Shown here one piece after another: positions 1-5,212 of a stretch of DNA of 6,250 bases. A program made the translations under genes and the position numbers. Under the pieces are notes generated by a model. That model searched no databases, was not told where the DNA came from, and saw only the letters and a list, made by a program, of their open reading frames with translations. Source of the stretch: Candidatus Neomicrothrix sp. UBA2517 (GTDB lineage Bacteria > Actinomycetota > Acidimicrobiia > Acidimicrobiales > UBA8592). The stretch spans positions 60,620-66,869 of the forward strand of contig DDNP01000033.1 of assembly GCA_002341185.1 (NCBI GenBank), read 5' to 3'. The number at the start of each line of letters is the position of its first letter. The first letter of the stretch is position 1.

Positions 1-1
1 A

Positions 2-121
2 CCAAGAGATGATGATCGCCGACCTAAAGAAACTAATGATCAGGAACAAGCGCCAACTGAATCAATTCCTCAGACTGAACCAGTTAGCCAAGAAAATAAT
101 ACTGAGGAGGCAGCAGAGTGA
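2..121 (+). CDS. C-terminal tail of an upstream gene (partial), probably of the rpsF/ssb/rpsR operon
   Basis: Reading the frame that ends in TGA at 119-121 gives 39 residues without a stop. They are rich in Asp, Glu, Gln, Pro and Thr, start with PRDDDRRPKE and end in NNTEEAAE. The stop overlaps the GTG start of rplI (GTGA), which implies translational coupling. In most bacteria rplI follows rpsR, ssb and rpsF, so this is probably the disordered tail of one of those. The end lacks the acidic DDxPF-type tip of a canonical SSB, and S18 normally ends in a basic stretch, so an S6 or S18 with an acidic extension is as likely as an atypical SSB. The identity cannot be settled from 40 codons. Confidence 0.6.
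   Translation, partial: PRDDDRRPKETNDQEQAPTESIPQTEPVSQENNTEEAAE
105..110 (+). promoter_or_regulatory. Shine-Dalgarno site of rplI
   Basis: AGGAGG lies 7 nt before the GTG at 118. It fixes GTG as the L9 start, although the start overlaps the stop of the preceding gene. It is the best ribosome binding site in the window. Confidence 0.85.
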
Positions 122-570
122 AAGTTGTTCTCCGAACTAATGTAGATGGACTTGGGTACAAAGGCGATATTGTATCCATTTCAGATGGGTACGCCCAAAA
201 TAAACTCATCCCGCAAGGATTAGCATACAAAGCAACGGCTGGCGCCGAAAAGGAAGCCGAAAACATGCGTCAAGCACGAGAACTTCGTGCTTCTGAAGAA
301 AAAGCTGTAGCCGAGGAAATGGCTACCAGAATGCAAAATGAATCTTTAAGCATCACAGTAAATGCTGGTGAAGGTGGCAAACTTTTTGGTTCTGTATCAA
401 CTGCTGATATCAGCCAATTACTTGCTGAACAGAAAAACATTACGATTGACAAAAAGCTAATTTCGATTAGTGAAAGCATTAAAGAAGTGGGTTCTCACCA
501 AATAACCATCAAACCTCACCCAGATGTGGAATTTGCGATTTCATTAGATGTTGTCGCAGAAGGTGACTAA
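118..570 (+). CDS. rplI: 50S ribosomal protein L9
   Basis: Encodes bL9 (150 residues, the usual family length), which binds 23S rRNA near the base of the L1 stalk and helps keep reading frame. The N-terminal RNA-binding domain is clear: MKVVLRTNVDGLGYKGDIVS followed by the signature GYAQNKLIPQGLA at residues 24-36. A long charged linker helix covers about residues 41-75. The C-terminal domain contains GEGGKLFGSVST (84-95) and IKEVGSHQITIKPHPDV (121-137), both typical of L9. The GTG start is supported by AGGAGG 7 nt upstream and by the homologous N-terminus beginning MKVVL. It overlaps the stop of the upstream gene and so belongs to that operon. A hairpin follows after 23 nt, suggesting that the ribosomal operon ends before dnaB. 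Confidence 0.97.
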   Translation: MKVVLRTNVDGLGYKGDIVSISDGYAQNKLIPQGLAYKATAGAEKEAENMRQARELRASEEKAVAEEMATRMQNESLSITVNAGEGGKLFGSVSTADISQLLAEQKNITIDKKLISISESIKEVGSHQITIKPHPDVEFAISLDVVAEGD

Positions 571-592
571 AGAGTCAACGGTCAAACCTATT

Positions 593-624
593 CATCTCCT
601 CAAATTCTTTATTGATAGGAGATG
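593..624 (+). terminator. Hairpin after rplI, possible weak terminator
   Basis: CATCTCCT (593-600) and AGGAGATG (617-624) form a perfect 8-bp inverted repeat. The stem can extend by CAA/TTG across a 2-nt bulge. Only a short ATCTTT follows the stem, so it is a poor intrinsic terminator by the usual rule. Its place directly after the last ribosomal gene still suggests an end-of-operon or processing structure. Confidence 0.4.
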
Positions 625-690
625 CAATCTTTAGGAACTGGAACTGAATCCCATGTATTGGATAACACGGTAAGCACCTCAAGATTCTCT

Positions 691-732
691 ATCTATTGGG
701 TACATATCTATTTGATTGCGTTTGCATCTATT
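691..732 (+). repeat. Three AT-rich ATCTATT repeats
   Basis: ATCTATT occurs at 691-697, 706-712 and 726-732. The last two extend to TATCTATTTGATT (705-717) and CATCTATTTATTA (725-737). These match the E. coli oriC left 13-mer GATCTATTTATTT at 10 and 11 of 13 positions. They lie immediately before the DnaA-box-like array. A role in DNA unwinding is inference; AT-rich intergenic DNA can give such matches by chance. Confidence 0.45.
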
Positions 733-742
733 TATTAAATAC

Positions 743-825
743 TTACGCACAGTTTTTCTTCTTTAATCCACAGAAAATCAAATGAAATCCACAGATTTTT
801 TTAGTTTTCCTATTGCATGTCACAG
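743..825 (+). promoter_or_regulatory. DnaA-box-like array with 21-bp spacing upstream of dnaB
   Basis: Three 9-mers occur in the same orientation exactly 21 bp apart: TTACGCACA (743-751), TAATCCACA (764-772) and AAATCCACA (785-793). Against the DnaA box TTATCCACA they differ at two, one and two positions. All three continue with G, giving CACAG at 748, 769 and 790. A fourth CACAG sits at 821-825, 31 bp further on. The second and third copies share the 10-mer AATCCACAGA. Steps of 21, 21 and 31 bp are about 2, 2 and 3 helical turns, so all four sites face the same side of the DNA. DnaA binding is an inference; another same-face regulator of dnaB is possible. Confidence 0.5.
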
Positions 826-847
826 GCATCTGACACCATTGTATATA
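819..847 (+). promoter_or_regulatory. Putative dnaB promoter
   Basis: A -10-like TATATA lies at 842-847, with a 4-of-6 -35-like GTCACA at 819-824 and a 17-bp spacer. Transcription would start at about 853-855, at or just inside the ATG at 852, giving a leaderless or nearly leaderless mRNA. The -35 region overlaps the fourth CACAG motif. Confidence 0.4.
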
Positions 848-851
848 GGAC

Positions 852-2261
852 ATGTCTGATCAATTTTTACCTCCTGATGAACCACCGGAACGAAGCCGAC
901 CAGTTCGCGTTCCTCCCCACAACATTGCAGCAGAAGAAGCTGTATTGGGAGCAATGCTTTTAAGTAGAGAAGCAATTGCTGATGCTATTGAGATTGCCAC
1001 TGTTGATGATTTCTATAAGCCAGCTCATCAAAAAATTTTTACTGCAATTACCGCTCTATTTGCTGCTGGAGAGCCAGCCGATATCGTAACGGTTTCTGAT
1101 GAATTAGACCGCTCTGGCTTTCTTGAAGGTATCGGAGGAAATGCAACACTTATTGAGTTGCAGGCGAATACTCCTGCAGCGACAAATACAACTGAGTATG
1201 CTCGAATTGTTTATGAATTTGCTCAGATGCGCAGATTAACAATGGCGGGTCGTGAAATATCGGAAATTGGATATTCACAACCAGATGATGTCGTCAAAGC
1301 TGTTGATGAAGCAGAGTCTCTTATGTTTAGTCTTGCGCAAGGAAGAGACACAAGTAGTTATTCAATGCTTGAGTCCCTTTTAGATGAGACACTAAATCAA
1401 CTTGAAGCCCGCGTTGAACGAGGGGATGAAGTGACCGGAACAGCAACCGGATTTTCTGAGTTAGATCGAATACTTGCTGGACTCCAGCCGAACAACCTCA
1501 TCGTTGTAGGGGCTAGACCTGCGATGGGGAAAACTAGCTTTGGGCTGAATATCGCTGCACATGCTGCAATGGAAACAAGCGCACCAGTGCTGTTCTTCTC
1601 TTTAGAAATGAGCGAGCATGAGATAAGCCAAAGAATTTTATGTACAGAAGCCCGAGTTGATTCAAGTAGGGTGCGCATCGGCAAATTGACGGATGATGAT
1701 TGGACCAAGATAAGCCATGCTGTTGGTCGGTTATCTAGCGCTCCATTATGGATTGATGACAATCCGAATACTACTGTTATGGAAATCAGAGCGAAAGCAC
1801 GTCGGTTGAAAAGCAGAGTGGGGAATATCGGGATGATAGTTGTTGACTATCTTCAGTTAATGAGTGGCAGAATGCGTGCTGAGAATAGGCAGGTTGAGGT
1901 ATCTGAGATAAGTCGAAGCTTAAAGATTCTGGCTCGAGAACTTGAATGCCCAGTCGTTGCTCTATCCCAGCTAAGTAGAAATCTTGAACAACGACAGGAT
2001 AAGCGTCCAATGCTTTCAGATTTACGAGAATCAGGCTCGATAGAACAAGATGCAGATGTCGTAATGTTTCTCTATAGAGATGAGGTTTATGATATGGAAT
2101 CACCTGATCAGGGAATGGCTGAAGTTCTAGTAGCGAAACATCGTTCTGGGCCTACAGGAAGAGTCAAGCTTGCATGGTTGAAGCACTATACAAAATTTGC
2201 TGATATGGCAAAGACTGATGACGATGCTGCCCCTACTCCTGAACAATACGAAGAGTATTAA
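852..2261 (+). CDS. dnaB: Replicative DNA helicase DnaB
   Basis: Hexameric 5'-3' helicase that unwinds DNA at the replication fork and recruits primase. At 469 residues it has normal length, with no intein. The N-terminal DnaB domain starts at PPHNIAAEEAVLGAMLL (21-37) and includes DDFYKPAHQKIF (52-63). The RecA-like ATPase domain carries Walker A GARPAMGKTS (220-229), FFSLEMS (248-254), Walker B IVVDYLQLM (329-337), LSQLSRNLEQR (371-381) and LRESGSIEQDADVV (391-404). VAKHRSGPTG (427-436) corresponds to the arginine-finger region, with R431 the likely finger by analogy with E. coli. The tail is acidic and ends in EQYEEY. The ATG start gives the expected N-terminus, but the only SD-like AGGA ends 1 nt before it, too close to work, consistent with leaderless translation. 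The position after rplI is common in bacteria. Confidence 0.97.
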   Translation: MSDQFLPPDEPPERSRPVRVPPHNIAAEEAVLGAMLLSREAIADAIEIATVDDFYKPAHQKIFTAITALFAAGEPADIVTVSDELDRSGFLEGIGGNATLIELQANTPAATNTTEYARIVYEFAQMRRLTMAGREISEIGYSQPDDVVKAVDEAESLMFSLAQGRDTSSYSMLESLLDETLNQLEARVERGDEVTGTATGFSELDRILAGLQPNNLIVVGARPAMGKTSFGLNIAAHAAMETSAPVLFFSLEMSEHEISQRILCTEARVDSSRVRIGKLTDDDWTKISHAVGRLSSAPLWIDDNPNTTVMEIRAKARRLKSRVGNIGMIVVDYLQLMSGRMRAENRQVEVSEISRSLKILARELECPVVALSQLSRNLEQRQDKRPMLSDLRESGSIEQDADVVMFLYRDEVYDMESPDQGMAEVLVAKHRSGPTGRVKLAWLKHYTKFADMAKTDDDAAPTPEQYEEY

Positions 2262-2264
2262 ATT

Positions 2265-2465
2265 ATGTTCCTTGGAGAGAATCTCATTGTCTACCTTGTT
2301 TTGGCATTTGGGGGGGCGTTAGCTGTTGGAAATTTTTTAGCACTTTTAAGCACAAAGGAAGCTCCTAAAGACAGTGATTTTGAACGACCCCCGCTATTTC
2401 GTTCAATTGTAATGATATTGATAGGACTTATCGCCGCGGTTTGGGCCATTATTAGTTTGATCTGA
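2265..2465 (+). CDS. Small two-helix membrane protein of unknown function
   Basis: A 66-residue protein beginning 3 bp after the dnaB stop, so almost certainly co-transcribed. Hydrophobic segments at about residues 7-29 and 46-65 are joined by a short polar loop, KEAPKDSDFERPPLFRS. This suggests a helical hairpin in the cytoplasmic membrane. AAGAG at 2251-2255, inside the end of dnaB, is a plausible ribosome binding site 9 nt upstream of the ATG. No domain family was recognised and no catalytic motif is visible. The tight spacing and clean membrane topology argue that it is real rather than a chance frame. Linkage to dnaB need not mean a role in replication. Confidence 0.75.
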   Translation: MFLGENLIVYLVLAFGGALAVGNFLALLSTKEAPKDSDFERPPLFRSIVMILIGLIAAVWAIISLI

Positions 2466-2511
2466 ATTTAGTATTCTCAAATCAAAATTAATTCCCTATC
2501 CTGATAACACT

Positions 2512-3204
2512 ATGACTACAAGTGATGCTCAACGTCGATCAATTAAGGCGCAAGCTATTTCCATTGGGCTAGCAATAGCGCCATTTGGTCTAGCTTTTGG
2601 GGCACTTTGTGCAGAATCTGGCATTGGAGTGTGGGAGGCATTGGGATTTTCGTCAATAGTTTTTGGAGGGTCGTCCCAATTCGCCGCTGTTTCTGTTTTG
2701 GCTGATGATGGCACAATAATCGCAGCTATTACTGCGGGTTTACTTTTGAATCTTCGGTCATTAGCTTTTGGAGTTTCAATGGCTCCATCACTAAAAGGGT
2801 CTCTTCTATGGAGAGCTGGGATTTCACAACTCATGATTGATGAATCAACAGCTATTGGCTCATCACAGAACACACATGAACTCAGACGATACGGTTACTT
2901 GTGGGGTGGGCTAAGCGTCTTCGTACTATGGAATGTAACCACACTCATTGGTGTCTCGCTTCTAGCAAATGCTGACTCACTAGTCACCGATCTTGGCATT
3001 GATGCAACAATTCCTGCTGCATTCCTTGGCCTCATTTGGAATAAATTAGAGCATGCCACACATCGGACAGTTGCTTTTATTGGCTCTTTGCTTGCCATGA
3101 TCTTAATTCCTTTTACTCCAGCTGGCATTCCAGTCATTGCCTCAGCGTTCTCCATCATCTGGGTTAGGCCCTGGATCATACAAGAGGAAAATAGTTATGA
3201 GTGA
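2512..3204 (+). CDS. azlC: AzlC family branched-chain amino acid exporter, large subunit
   Basis: The large permease subunit of the AzlCD (LIV-E) exporter, a cytoplasmic-membrane protein that pairs with AzlD to export branched-chain amino acids or their analogues. It has 230 residues, typical for the family. Family motifs are visible: IAPFGLAFGAL (22-32), SSIVFGGSSQFAAV (47-60), LLLNLRSLAFGVSMAP (77-92), QLMIDESTA (106-114) and IPAAFLGLIW (167-176). Several hydrophobic helices follow, including 130-152 and 186-218. The last codons overlap azlD by 8 bp, indicating coupled translation. No Shine-Dalgarno site precedes the ATG; a weak TATCCT (2497-2502) could be a -10 for a short-leader transcript. 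No Lrp-type regulator gene is present nearby. The exact substrate cannot be read from sequence. Confidence 0.88.
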   Translation: MTTSDAQRRSIKAQAISIGLAIAPFGLAFGALCAESGIGVWEALGFSSIVFGGSSQFAAVSVLADDGTIIAAITAGLLLNLRSLAFGVSMAPSLKGSLLWRAGISQLMIDESTAIGSSQNTHELRRYGYLWGGLSVFVLWNVTTLIGVSLLANADSLVTDLGIDATIPAAFLGLIWNKLEHATHRTVAFIGSLLAMILIPFTPAGIPVIASAFSIIWVRPWIIQEENSYE

Positions 3205-3511
3205 TGCTGCTCTGGTGGTCGTATTTTTGGGAACGGGAACATACATTCTCAAGGCTTTAGGGCCCCTATATTTTGGAAACCGTCGTGAACTGCCTTGGAA
3301 ATTTAAATCAATAGCGCTCTTGTTGCCGACGCCTTTAATTGCAGCTCTTGTTGTTACTAGTGCATTTAGTTCTGATAATTCACTTACTGTAGATGCGAGA
3401 GTTGTCGGGGTTATAGTTGCCGCCATTGCTCTTTGGAAAAAATTGCCTTTTGTCTTTGTTGTAGTACTCGCTGCTCTGGCTACTGCTATTTTTAGGTTAT
3501 TTTTTGCTTAA
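3197..3511 (+). CDS. azlD: AzlD family branched-chain amino acid exporter, small subunit
   Basis: The small membrane partner of AzlC, 104 residues, the usual AzlD size. The ATG at 3197 overlaps the azlC stop by 8 bp and has GAGGAAA (3184-3190) as ribosome binding site. This is preferred over an in-frame TTG at 3137 that lies deep inside azlC. Hydrophobic segments lie at about residues 4-24, 38-57, 67-82 and 85-103. ELPWKFKSIALLLPTPLIAALVV (31-53) matches the LP-x-x-LK...P-x-A-x-LA pattern of AzlD. A basic-aromatic KKLPF (81-85) precedes the final helix. Membership rests on gene order plus this pattern. The subunit is thought to be needed for AzlC function. Confidence 0.85.
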   Translation: MSDAALVVVFLGTGTYILKALGPLYFGNRRELPWKFKSIALLLPTPLIAALVVTSAFSSDNSLTVDARVVGVIVAAIALWKKLPFVFVVVLAALATAIFRLFFA

Positions 3512-3563
3512 TGCGTGAACGAAGTGTCTATGAAAAACTGATCAGGAAAGTTAAACAAAGGAT

Positions 3564-3567
3564 AGGA
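3564..3567 (+). promoter_or_regulatory. Ribosome binding site deciding a GTG start
   Basis: AGGA lies 7 nt before the GTG at 3575. An ATG at 3573 overlaps this start but is followed at once by TGA, so GTG must be the real start of the downstream gene. Confidence 0.6.
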
Positions 3568-3574
3568 TACATAT

Positions 3575-3913
3575 GTGAGTGAAGTCAGCGAAAACCTGAT
3601 CCAAGAAACAAGTATTGTCAGCAATGAGAAGGCCCAAAACACCTTTTCTACAGCAATGGTGATATCGGGAATTCGATGCGCTTTCACATATGTGATTTTT
3701 CCTGTATTTGCCCCGGCTTTAGGCATAGCGTCAGGGGTAGGGTCAGGGATTGGTCTTGTGGCGAGCGTAATTGGGATTGCAGCAAATCTCTTCAGCATCA
3801 AACGCTTTCATTCATCTAACCACCAATGGAAATGGCGAATAACAGCACTCAACGTCTCAGTTATTATTCTTCTCAGTGTGCTACTTGTGTTAGATATAGC
3901 ATCCTTAACCTAG
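3575..3913 (+). CDS. Conserved membrane protein of unknown function
   Basis: A 112-residue protein with a polar N-terminus (1-24) and three hydrophobic segments at about 25-48, 52-73 and 88-109. Between the second and third is a basic, aromatic loop, SIKRFHSSNHQWKWR (74-88), probably cytoplasmic. The Gly-rich stretch PALGIASGVGSGIGLVASVIG (47-67) suggests close helix packing. The pattern of ISGIRCAFTYVIFP, a NLFSIKRF loop and a terminal VLDIA resembles a family of small conserved actinobacterial membrane proteins, as recalled and not searched. No function is known to me. It follows azlD after 63 bp on the same strand and precedes the ABC ATPase gene, with a short promoter-like gap on that side. 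Confidence 0.75.
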   Translation: MSEVSENLIQETSIVSNEKAQNTFSTAMVISGIRCAFTYVIFPVFAPALGIASGVGSGIGLVASVIGIAANLFSIKRFHSSNHQWKWRITALNVSVIILLSVLLVLDIASLT

Positions 3914-3932
3914 GTATAGCAGAAAATATATA
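3905..3932 (+). promoter_or_regulatory. Putative promoter and palindromic operator of the ABC gene
   Basis: A -35-like TTAACC (3905-3910) and a -10-like TATATA (3927-3932) are 16 bp apart, and the ATG follows at 3953. A perfect 8-bp palindrome, ACCTAGGT (3908-3915), overlaps the -35 and the stop codon of the preceding gene. TTAACCTAG resembles one half of a DtxR/IdeR iron box (7 of 9), but the full 19-mer matches only about 11 positions. Iron control is therefore suggested, not shown. Confidence 0.3.
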
Positions 3933-3952
3933 CAACCACTATCATGTAAAGC

Positions 3953-5035
3953 ATGCTTGATAAAATAGGTGTTGCAGGATTGACTCTTGAATCAGAACTT
4001 GAAGTTGACAAATCTTCAACAGGAATATCAGTTGAAAATGTAACTGTGAACATTGGGTCAAGCAGAATTCTTACAGATGTTTGTGTGAATGCTCCACAAG
4101 GCTCTTCTCTTTCAATATTAGGTCCTAGCGGTTGCGGCAAAACAACGCTCCTTCGTGTTCTAGCAGGCCTCCAGAAGATTGACAGCGGCACAGTTTCCCT
4201 TGATCGTAAGCATGTTGTCTCTGATCAAATAAACATTGCCCCAGAGCAACGAAATGTGGGTTTGGTATTTCAAGATTGGGCGCTTTTCCCGCATCTTACA
4301 GTTCTAGAAAATATTGTTTTTGGTTTAAATAGAGCTGATCGAAAATCTCCTACCAAAGAGATTATGGAACTTCTTGAGATGGTAGGAATATCAGAATTAG
4401 CTGATCGACTGCCGTCATCACTATCAGGTGGCCAACAACAGCGAGTTGCTTTAACTAGAGCACTTGCACCGCAACCTTCCGTCCTTCTCCTCGATGAGCC
4501 TTTTTCCAGTCTTGACACAGGGCTTCGAGTAGAACTTCGTTCAGAGGTTTCTGACCTGCTTAAGCTCTTGAACGTAACTAGTGTCTTCGTCACACATGAT
4601 CAGGATGAGGCATTTACCCTTGGCGATCAAGTTGCTGTGATGAATGAGGGAAGAGTCGTTCAGCAAGATACACCATGGGAGCTATATCGACATCCTGCAA
4701 ACCCATGGGTAGCTAGCTTTGTAGGAGAAGTGAATGAAATAACTGGTGTCGCTTCAGGTGAGACAGCAGAAACGTCAATCGGAACTGTAAATCTTTGTAA
4801 CGTTGCACATGGGGCAGTGGATGTAATCGTTCGACCCGAGGAATTGTTACTTATTGAAGGTACTGACTCGTTGATAACTCGCATTGACTATTTTGGGCAT
4901 GACACTATTTATGAAATCACGACATCAACTGGGGTGGGTCTGCGTTGTCGCCGTGGAGGGTCCCCGTTGCATCAAGTAGGGGATCGAGTAGATGTTAAGC
5001 ATTCAGGAATGACCACAGTAAGTTTCCCGAAATAG
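3953..5035 (+). CDS. ABC transporter ATP-binding protein, FbpC/ferric-iron type
   Basis: The cytoplasmic ATPase subunit of an importer, 360 residues. Seen directly: Walker A GPSGCGKTT (57-65), Q-loop Q107 in VFQDWALFPHLTV, signature LSGGQQQR (157-164), Walker B VLLLDEP (177-183), D-loop SSLD and switch H215 in FVTHDQDEA. The sequence QQDTPWELYRHPANPWVASFVGEVN (237-261) leads into a TOBE-like regulatory domain with VIVRPEELLL (291-300). This architecture is shared by ATPases for ferric iron (FbpC), spermidine/putrescine, thiamine and sulfate. The ALxxxPSVLLLDEPFSSLD and NPWVASFVGE wording favours the FbpC group, and the convergent FEA1-like gene supports iron. About 24 residues precede the usual start. 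No Shine-Dalgarno site is visible, and ATGTAA lies just upstream. No permease or binding protein is in the window. Confidence 0.85.
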   Translation: MLDKIGVAGLTLESELEVDKSSTGISVENVTVNIGSSRILTDVCVNAPQGSSLSILGPSGCGKTTLLRVLAGLQKIDSGTVSLDRKHVVSDQINIAPEQRNVGLVFQDWALFPHLTVLENIVFGLNRADRKSPTKEIMELLEMVGISELADRLPSSLSGGQQQRVALTRALAPQPSVLLLDEPFSSLDTGLRVELRSEVSDLLKLLNVTSVFVTHDQDEAFTLGDQVAVMNEGRVVQQDTPWELYRHPANPWVASFVGEVNEITGVASGETAETSIGTVNLCNVAHGAVDVIVRPEELLLIEGTDSLITRIDYFGHDTIYEITTSTGVGLRCRRGGSPLHQVGDRVDVKHSGMTTVSFPK

Positions 5036-5103
5036 AGTTTAAATTTAAGCTTTTGTTTGAGAGGGTTATTAGCGAGGGCGGGTAGCTTCAATTTCTGGGC
5101 TCT

Positions 5104-5177
5104 GTTCTGCAAGGGGTTGATGTTTGGGTAACCCTGTGTGTGTTCTAGAAGTGAAAGAGCCGGGTTCTTTGCAGAAC
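5104..5177 (+). repeat. Spaced 9-bp inverted repeat overlapping the terminator
   Basis: GTTCTGCAA (5104-5112) is the exact reverse complement of TTGCAGAAC (5169-5177), which forms the loop and part of the right arm of the terminator. Extending leftwards, 5097-5112 matches the complement of 5169-5184 at about 12 of 16 positions. An alternative RNA fold competing with the terminator hairpin is possible. A decayed copy of the left arm is the simpler explanation. Confidence 0.4.
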
Positions 5178-5198
5178 CCGGCTCCGTCATGATTTTTT
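5157..5198 (+). terminator. Strong intrinsic terminator between convergent genes
   Basis: GAGCCGGGTTCT (5157-5168) and AGAACCCGGCTC (5173-5184) make a perfect 12-bp GC-rich stem with a TTGC loop. A six-T run at 5193-5198 follows after 8 nt on the plus strand. Read on the minus strand the same stem is followed by TTTCAC. It lies 122 nt after the ABC gene stop and 28 nt beyond the stop of the minus-strand gene, so it probably serves both. Confidence 0.88.
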
Positions 5199-5212
5199 GC
5201 TCTACTTAATTA

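Noticed and set aside
657..665. Minus-strand DnaA box
   Set aside because: TTATCCAAT on the minus strand has two mismatches, both in the conserved CACA end, and is out of phase with the plus-strand array.
1397..1762. Open frame on the minus strand inside dnaB (121 codons)
   Set aside because: It lies wholly opposite a clear dnaB coding region covering the Walker A part, has no promoter or ribosome binding site, and its translation resembles no protein family. It is a shadow frame, as are the others opposite azlC, azlD and the ABC gene.
3137..3196. Longer azlD starting at a TTG inside azlC
   Set aside because: It would add 20 residues encoded within azlC. The ATG at 3197 has a good ribosome binding site and gives normal AzlD length.
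3895..3913. Full DtxR/IdeR iron box
   Set aside because: Only about 11 of 19 positions match the consensus. One half-site is acceptable but the other is absent.
5114..5134. Second terminator hairpin GGGTT/AACCC
   Set aside because: The stem is only 5 bp with an 11-nt loop and no T-tract. The perfect 12-bp stem just downstream is the real candidate.
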